Part shown: piece by piece, positions 60,681 to 64,000 of the stretch | Numbering within the stretch: position 1 is the first letter of the stretch | How the letters are laid out: each line of letters starts with the position of its first letter | Assembly (NCBI GenBank): GCA_028284445.1 | Contig: JANQRS010000010.1 | Coordinates: forward strand, 34,990 to 98,989 | DNA from: Calditrichia bacterium | Lineage (GTDB): Bacteria > Calditrichota > Calditrichia > RBG-13-44-9 > J075 | Length of the DNA: 64,000 bases | Reading direction: 5' to 3' | The notes under the pieces: generated by a model | Told to the model about the DNA's origin: nothing | The model's database searches: none | The model's input: the letters and a program-made list of their open reading frames with translations, nothing else | Position numbers and translations under genes: made by a program

Positions 60681-61838
60681 ATGAAAATGCTGCTGTCCGT
60701 AATCGTCGCCTCAATGGCAATCTCCCTTTCTTCTACAATGCTGGCGCAACCGCTGGACAGCTTAATTCAAAAATTCGAACGGCGATCGCACACATTTAAC
60801 ATGACCACACTTCCCTATCGCCTGTTCATACCGGAGGAATATGATTCGACACAATCTTATCCGCTCATGCTCAGTTTACACGGCGCCGGTGAGCGGGGTA
60901 CCGACAACGACCGGCATATTCGCCTTCACGGGCTGGCCACTTCCTGGGTCGATACGGTCAGCCAGGCGGCAAATCCGCTGTTCGTTGTTGCGCCGCAATG
61001 TCCGGTTAACAATCGATGGGCAGATGTAGACTGGGCTGTGGGTACCTATTTTACTGACTCCGTCTCCATCAGTAATGAGCTTGAGGCAGTTCTCAATTTG
61101 CTTGATAGCCTCATCAACGAATTCAATATTGATGTTGACCGCCAGTATGTGACCGGTCTCTCAATGGGTGGCTATGGCACCTGGGACCTCATCGCCCGTT
61201 TCCCGGAGCGTTTTGCTGCGGCCATCCCGATGAGCGGCGGTGGTGATAGCAGTAAGGTGGCACTCTATCAGAACACCGCCACCTGGAATTGGCACGGCGC
61301 AATCGATGTGGTAGTTCCTCCCACTGGTTCACGCGCCATCGTAACTGCAATGAACCAAATTGGACTGGGCGTCATCGAGGCACATGGCATGCCGGACAGT
61401 GTATTGGCTGAACATATTGCAAATGGCGCAAAGCATATATACACAGAATATCCCACCGGCAATCATGTCATTTGGCAGGAATCATATGACCATCCCCTGC
61501 TTCCGGATTGGCTGTTTTCCAAGTCGCGAGACAAGAGCGTCGGCATCAATAGCACACCCATACGCATCCCGCAATCAATCAAGCTGCATCAAAATTACCC
61601 CAACCCCTTTAATCCGCAGACAACCATTGGGTACGAGTTGACAGACCCAGCCGAAATCAAAATAAGTGTCTACGAAGTGACCGGAAAGCATGTCGCCGAT
61701 CTGGTTAGCGGTTACCAGCATAACGGCGCTCATCAAGTTCAGTGGAATGCAGAGAACCTGGCAACCGGTATCTATATTTACCAGGTTATTGTAGACGGCA
61801 ATCCTGCGGCTGCCAAGAAGATGCTTTTGATCAAATAA
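60681..61838 (+). CDS. secreted alpha/beta-hydrolase esterase with type IX-like sorting domain
   Basis: A 385-residue protein from the start at 60681 (GAGAGGA upstream, signal MLLSVIVASMAISLSSTMLAQ). The hydrolase has LMLSLHGAGERG (oxyanion), VTGLSMGGYGTWD (Ser nucleophile), and YPTGNHVIWQE near the late His. It resembles feruloyl/PHB-depolymerase-type esterases. The tail LHQNYPNPFNPQTTIGYEL...KMLLIK is a sorting domain. It is the start of a plus-strand pair with the 61998 gene. Confidence 0.85.
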   Translation: MKMLLSVIVASMAISLSSTMLAQPLDSLIQKFERRSHTFNMTTLPYRLFIPEEYDSTQSYPLMLSLHGAGERGTDNDRHIRLHGLATSWVDTVSQAANPLFVVAPQCPVNNRWADVDWAVGTYFTDSVSISNELEAVLNLLDSLINEFNIDVDRQYVTGLSMGGYGTWDLIARFPERFAAAIPMSGGGDSSKVALYQNTATWNWHGAIDVVVPPTGSRAIVTAMNQIGLGVIEAHGMPDSVLAEHIANGAKHIYTEYPTGNHVIWQESYDHPLLPDWLFSKSRDKSVGINSTPIRIPQSIKLHQNYPNPFNPQTTIGYELTDPAEIKISVYEVTGKHVADLVSGYQHNGAHQVQWNAENLATGIYIYQVIVDGNPAAAKKMLLIK

Positions 61839-61997
61839 ACTATGAATGCTTGAACAACCTTTTCTTTTTCTTCCCGTAAATCAAAGAAAAAATCAAAGAC
61901 CGGATATCTCCGGGTAAGATATTGCTGATCGGCAAGATCGGATAATGTATCTAAATGGGGCAACGTCGAATCGCAATATTCGAAGGAACAAAGAATC

Positions 61998-63530
61998 ATG
62001 CAACGTCAATCTATTTATTCGTTTTCAAGGCTGTTGATACTTTTCATTCTGCTTTCTTTGGGAGGCATGGCCTGGGGGCAGACAATTGACAAATTGTCCC
62101 CGGCTATGCCTGACCCGTTACCGTCGTGGTTAATGGACAAGGAAATTGCCTCTGTAAACAAAGGTCGCTCAGCAACTGCAGTATTGATAGATGATCAACT
62201 GGCCTTGCTTCTACAAGACGTTTTGGACAGCGTGCGTGTATCGCGGAATTGGCGGGGAATGACCGCTGCAGTTACTGATTCGGCAGGTAATGTATGGCTG
62301 GGAACCAGCGGTTACTCCGTTGAAGCGACCTGCGATACCATTACCTCAGATATGGTTTTCAATATCGGTAGCGTAACCAAGACCTTCATCGGCGCATTGA
62401 CCTTGCAGCTGGTCGAAGAAGGGCATTTCAGCCTCAACGACTCCATCTACCACTGGATTCCACCGCATCCCAATATTGACTCTACGGTAACCATTCGGCA
62501 GTTGCTGAATCATACCAGCGGCATCAATGATTTTCTCAATACCGATACCACTTGGGCAGTGGCCGTATTTGCCGACCCGGACAGCCTGTGGCCGCCGCAG
62601 GATGTGCTCGACACCTTCGTTGGCAGCCCGGACTATGTCAAAGGATCACAATGGGGCTATTCCAATACTAACTACATCATACTGGGTATGATTATTGAGC
62701 AAACCACCGGACTCCCGGCAGCCGAGGCCCTGAAAGTGAGGGCGTACGACTCGGCCGGGCTCAGCTCGATGTTCTTAGCGCCGGACGATTCAATTACAAC
62801 GTCGCGCGCGCACAACTGGCAGGATATTACCGGTACCGGCGTATTTGCCGATTACTACGATTTCCCGGTGGAAGCGCTGTACAGTATTCCCTGGACAGCC
62901 GGCACTATTTTCGGAACAGCTGAAGAACTGGTGTATTGGAGCGACGCCTTGTTTCGGGGAAATATTGTCAGCCAAAATCTCTTCTCGCAGATGGTATCGC
63001 CGCAGTGGCCATCAACTTTTTACGGGCTCGGCATTACCGTGGCGCCTGTGTTCGGCAGAACCGTCTGGGGTCATGGCGGCTCGTACATCGGCTATAGAAC
63101 AGCGATGTTTTACTCGAATCAGGACAAGATCAGCATCGCGGTGATTGTTAATCAGAATCCGGCTGATGTGGACTTCGCCTACCTGGATTTGTTTGATGCC
63201 ATTCTCAGCTATGTCCCGACAAGCATTGAAACATCAACGCCACCAACCGTTGCCGACAGCCCGGTGCTGGAACAGAACTACCCCAATCCTTTTAATCCGC
63301 TCACAACCATTTCATTTCAGGTGTCGTCGGGACCGGCAACGCTTTCGGTCTATAATATCCTCGGTCAGCGTGTTCGCGTGCTATTTGATGAGGCCAAAGC
63401 CCGCGGCACATATGAAGTGACCTGGGAGGGACTTGATGCGGCCGGGGCGCCGGTCGCCAGCGGTGTTTACTTCTACGAATTGCAAACCGACCAGCATAGC
63501 CTGGTTCGTAAAATGATGCTGATCAGATAG
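61998..63530 (+). CDS. secreted beta-lactamase-fold serine hydrolase with type IX-like sorting domain
   Basis: A 510-residue protein: signal peptide (FSRLLILFILLSLGGMAWGQ), class C beta-lactamase/penicillin-binding fold with SVTK (SxxK nucleophile), YSN (in WGYSNTNYIILGM) and HGG (in VWGHGGSYIGYR), all three catalytic motifs. Most members are D-aminopeptidases or esterases, not resistance enzymes. The C-terminus LEQNYPNPFNPLTTISFQV...KMMLIR is a sorting domain. GAAGGA lies upstream. Confidence 0.9.
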   Translation: MQRQSIYSFSRLLILFILLSLGGMAWGQTIDKLSPAMPDPLPSWLMDKEIASVNKGRSATAVLIDDQLALLLQDVLDSVRVSRNWRGMTAAVTDSAGNVWLGTSGYSVEATCDTITSDMVFNIGSVTKTFIGALTLQLVEEGHFSLNDSIYHWIPPHPNIDSTVTIRQLLNHTSGINDFLNTDTTWAVAVFADPDSLWPPQDVLDTFVGSPDYVKGSQWGYSNTNYIILGMIIEQTTGLPAAEALKVRAYDSAGLSSMFLAPDDSITTSRAHNWQDITGTGVFADYYDFPVEALYSIPWTAGTIFGTAEELVYWSDALFRGNIVSQNLFSQMVSPQWPSTFYGLGITVAPVFGRTVWGHGGSYIGYRTAMFYSNQDKISIAVIVNQNPADVDFAYLDLFDAILSYVPTSIETSTPPTVADSPVLEQNYPNPFNPLTTISFQVSSGPATLSVYNILGQRVRVLFDEAKARGTYEVTWEGLDAAGAPVASGVYFYELQTDQHSLVRKMMLIR

Positions 63531-63546
63531 TTCGCAACTCGCTATA

Positions 63547-63687
63547 CTCGTGTCAGGCCATCCCTGGCCGTCAGCCTCCTTCGTCGGCGTCAGCTCACTG
63601 CGTTCGCGTAAAAGACGTGAGCGGAGCCGCTGACGGGCCGAAGGCCCTTACACGAGCACCAGCGAGTGAAGGCGAACGAAGTGAGCT
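63547..63687. repeat. REP-like structured element, copy 2, in a larger hairpin
   Basis: Repeats the 58465 element (24 bases exact, then 19 of 20). It continues into a larger fold: CTCGTGT (63547) pairs with ACACGAG (63650 region), and AGCTCACTGCGTTCGC pairs 15 of 16 with GCGAACGAAGTGAGCT (63672-63687). It fills the gap between the serine hydrolase and the permease. Confidence 0.75.
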
Positions 63688-63839
63688 GAAGTGACTGCCC
63701 GTTGTCGAACCGCAGTGTTCGGCAGCGGACACGCCAGCTATACATTTCCGCACCTGGATCCCCGAAAAGCCGGTAATGCCCCCTTCCGGAAAAACAGGCA
63801 CAGCGTTTGCCACAAGCTGAGGTACACAAGGGGGAATCC

Positions 63840-64000
63840 ATGTTTAAGAATTACTTGCTCGTCGCATATCGCAATCTGCAAAAACACAAGACTTTTACAT
63901 TCATTAACATAACCGGACTGGCAATAGGGCTCACCTGTTTCATTCTTATTGCCCTCTTCGTTCACTATGAGTACAGCTTCGACCGGCATCATGAAAAGTC
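63840..64000 (+). CDS. MacB/FtsX-like ABC permease, N-terminal fragment (runs off window)
   Basis: The ATG at 63840 opens a frame to the window end, preceded by AGGGGGAA. It reads FKNYLLVAYRNLQKHKTFTF, then INITGLAIGLTCFILIALFV (first membrane helix) and HYEYSFDRHHEK, the standard start of MacB-type permeases of the Bacteroidota group. 53 residues visible; the rest, including the FtsX domain, is outside. Confidence 0.88.
   Translation, partial: MFKNYLLVAYRNLQKHKTFTFINITGLAIGLTCFILIALFVHYEYSFDRHHEK

Overview
The window looks like a chromosomal segment of a Gram-negative bacterium from the FCB side of the tree. Calditrichota or a KSB1-type lineage is my best guess, inferred from family content and not from any marker phylogeny. 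Supporting signs are BamA and LapA/LapB (an outer membrane and LPS control), three secreted proteins with the C-terminal 'NPFNP' sorting domain of type IX-like secretion, a GWxTD-domain protein, a DUF5683 protein, and a SufU/SufT-type Fe-S system. Base composition is fairly uniform. I see no tRNA or rRNA gene, no CRISPR array, no complete insertion sequence and no prophage.

Layout. 1-8 kb: the 3' part of an acyl-CoA carboxylase beta subunit, a small beta-barrel-like protein, bamA, a GH78-type glycosidase and an App1-type phosphatase. 8-14 kb: a small conserved protein, a BlaI repressor with an M56-M23 fused peptidase, an S9 peptidase lipoprotein, an HxpB-like phosphatase and an SDR oxidoreductase. 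14-23 kb: a YbbA/YbbP-like ABC system, an orphan, a TesA-like esterase and three glycosyltransferases. 23-27 kb: a three-gene signalling operon (response regulator, CheA-like kinase, membrane partner). 27-31 kb: hpnCDE, which makes squalene from farnesyl diphosphate. 31-34 kb: an unrecognised conserved protein, a DUF3108 protein and a strongly divergent DnaA. 34.8-49.2 kb: fifteen minus-strand genes with short gaps or overlaps (lapA, lapB, SPOR, Crp/Fnr, histidine kinase, MqnA-like, Mur ligase-like, YrdC-like, RidA, DUF5683, UbiA-like, antiporter, ftsY, rimO, GWxTD). 49-52 kb: a membrane protein, a MarR regulator with its likely target, a Rieske protein and a bacilliredoxin. 52.5-59 kb: a complete suf operon led by an Rrf2 regulator (rrf2-sufB-sufC-sufD-sufS-sufU-sufT). 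59-64 kb: three secreted proteins with sorting domains and the start of a MacB/FtsX-like permease.

The most unusual feature is in the gaps. At least nine genes end in, or within about 10 bases of, short tandem arrays of 7-base (sometimes 8- or 9-base) units of several unrelated sequences, often with the stop codon inside or touching the array. A second layer of dispersed palindromes is present, including a CCCCCTTCGAAGGGGG-centred family found twice inside the suf operon. Other points to examine are a DnaA lacking its arginine finger and sensor-II arginine, a BlaR-like M56-M23 fusion with a strong internal ribosome binding site in front of a lipoprotein-like signal, and a MqnA-like binding fold paired with a pseudo-receiver histidine kinase.
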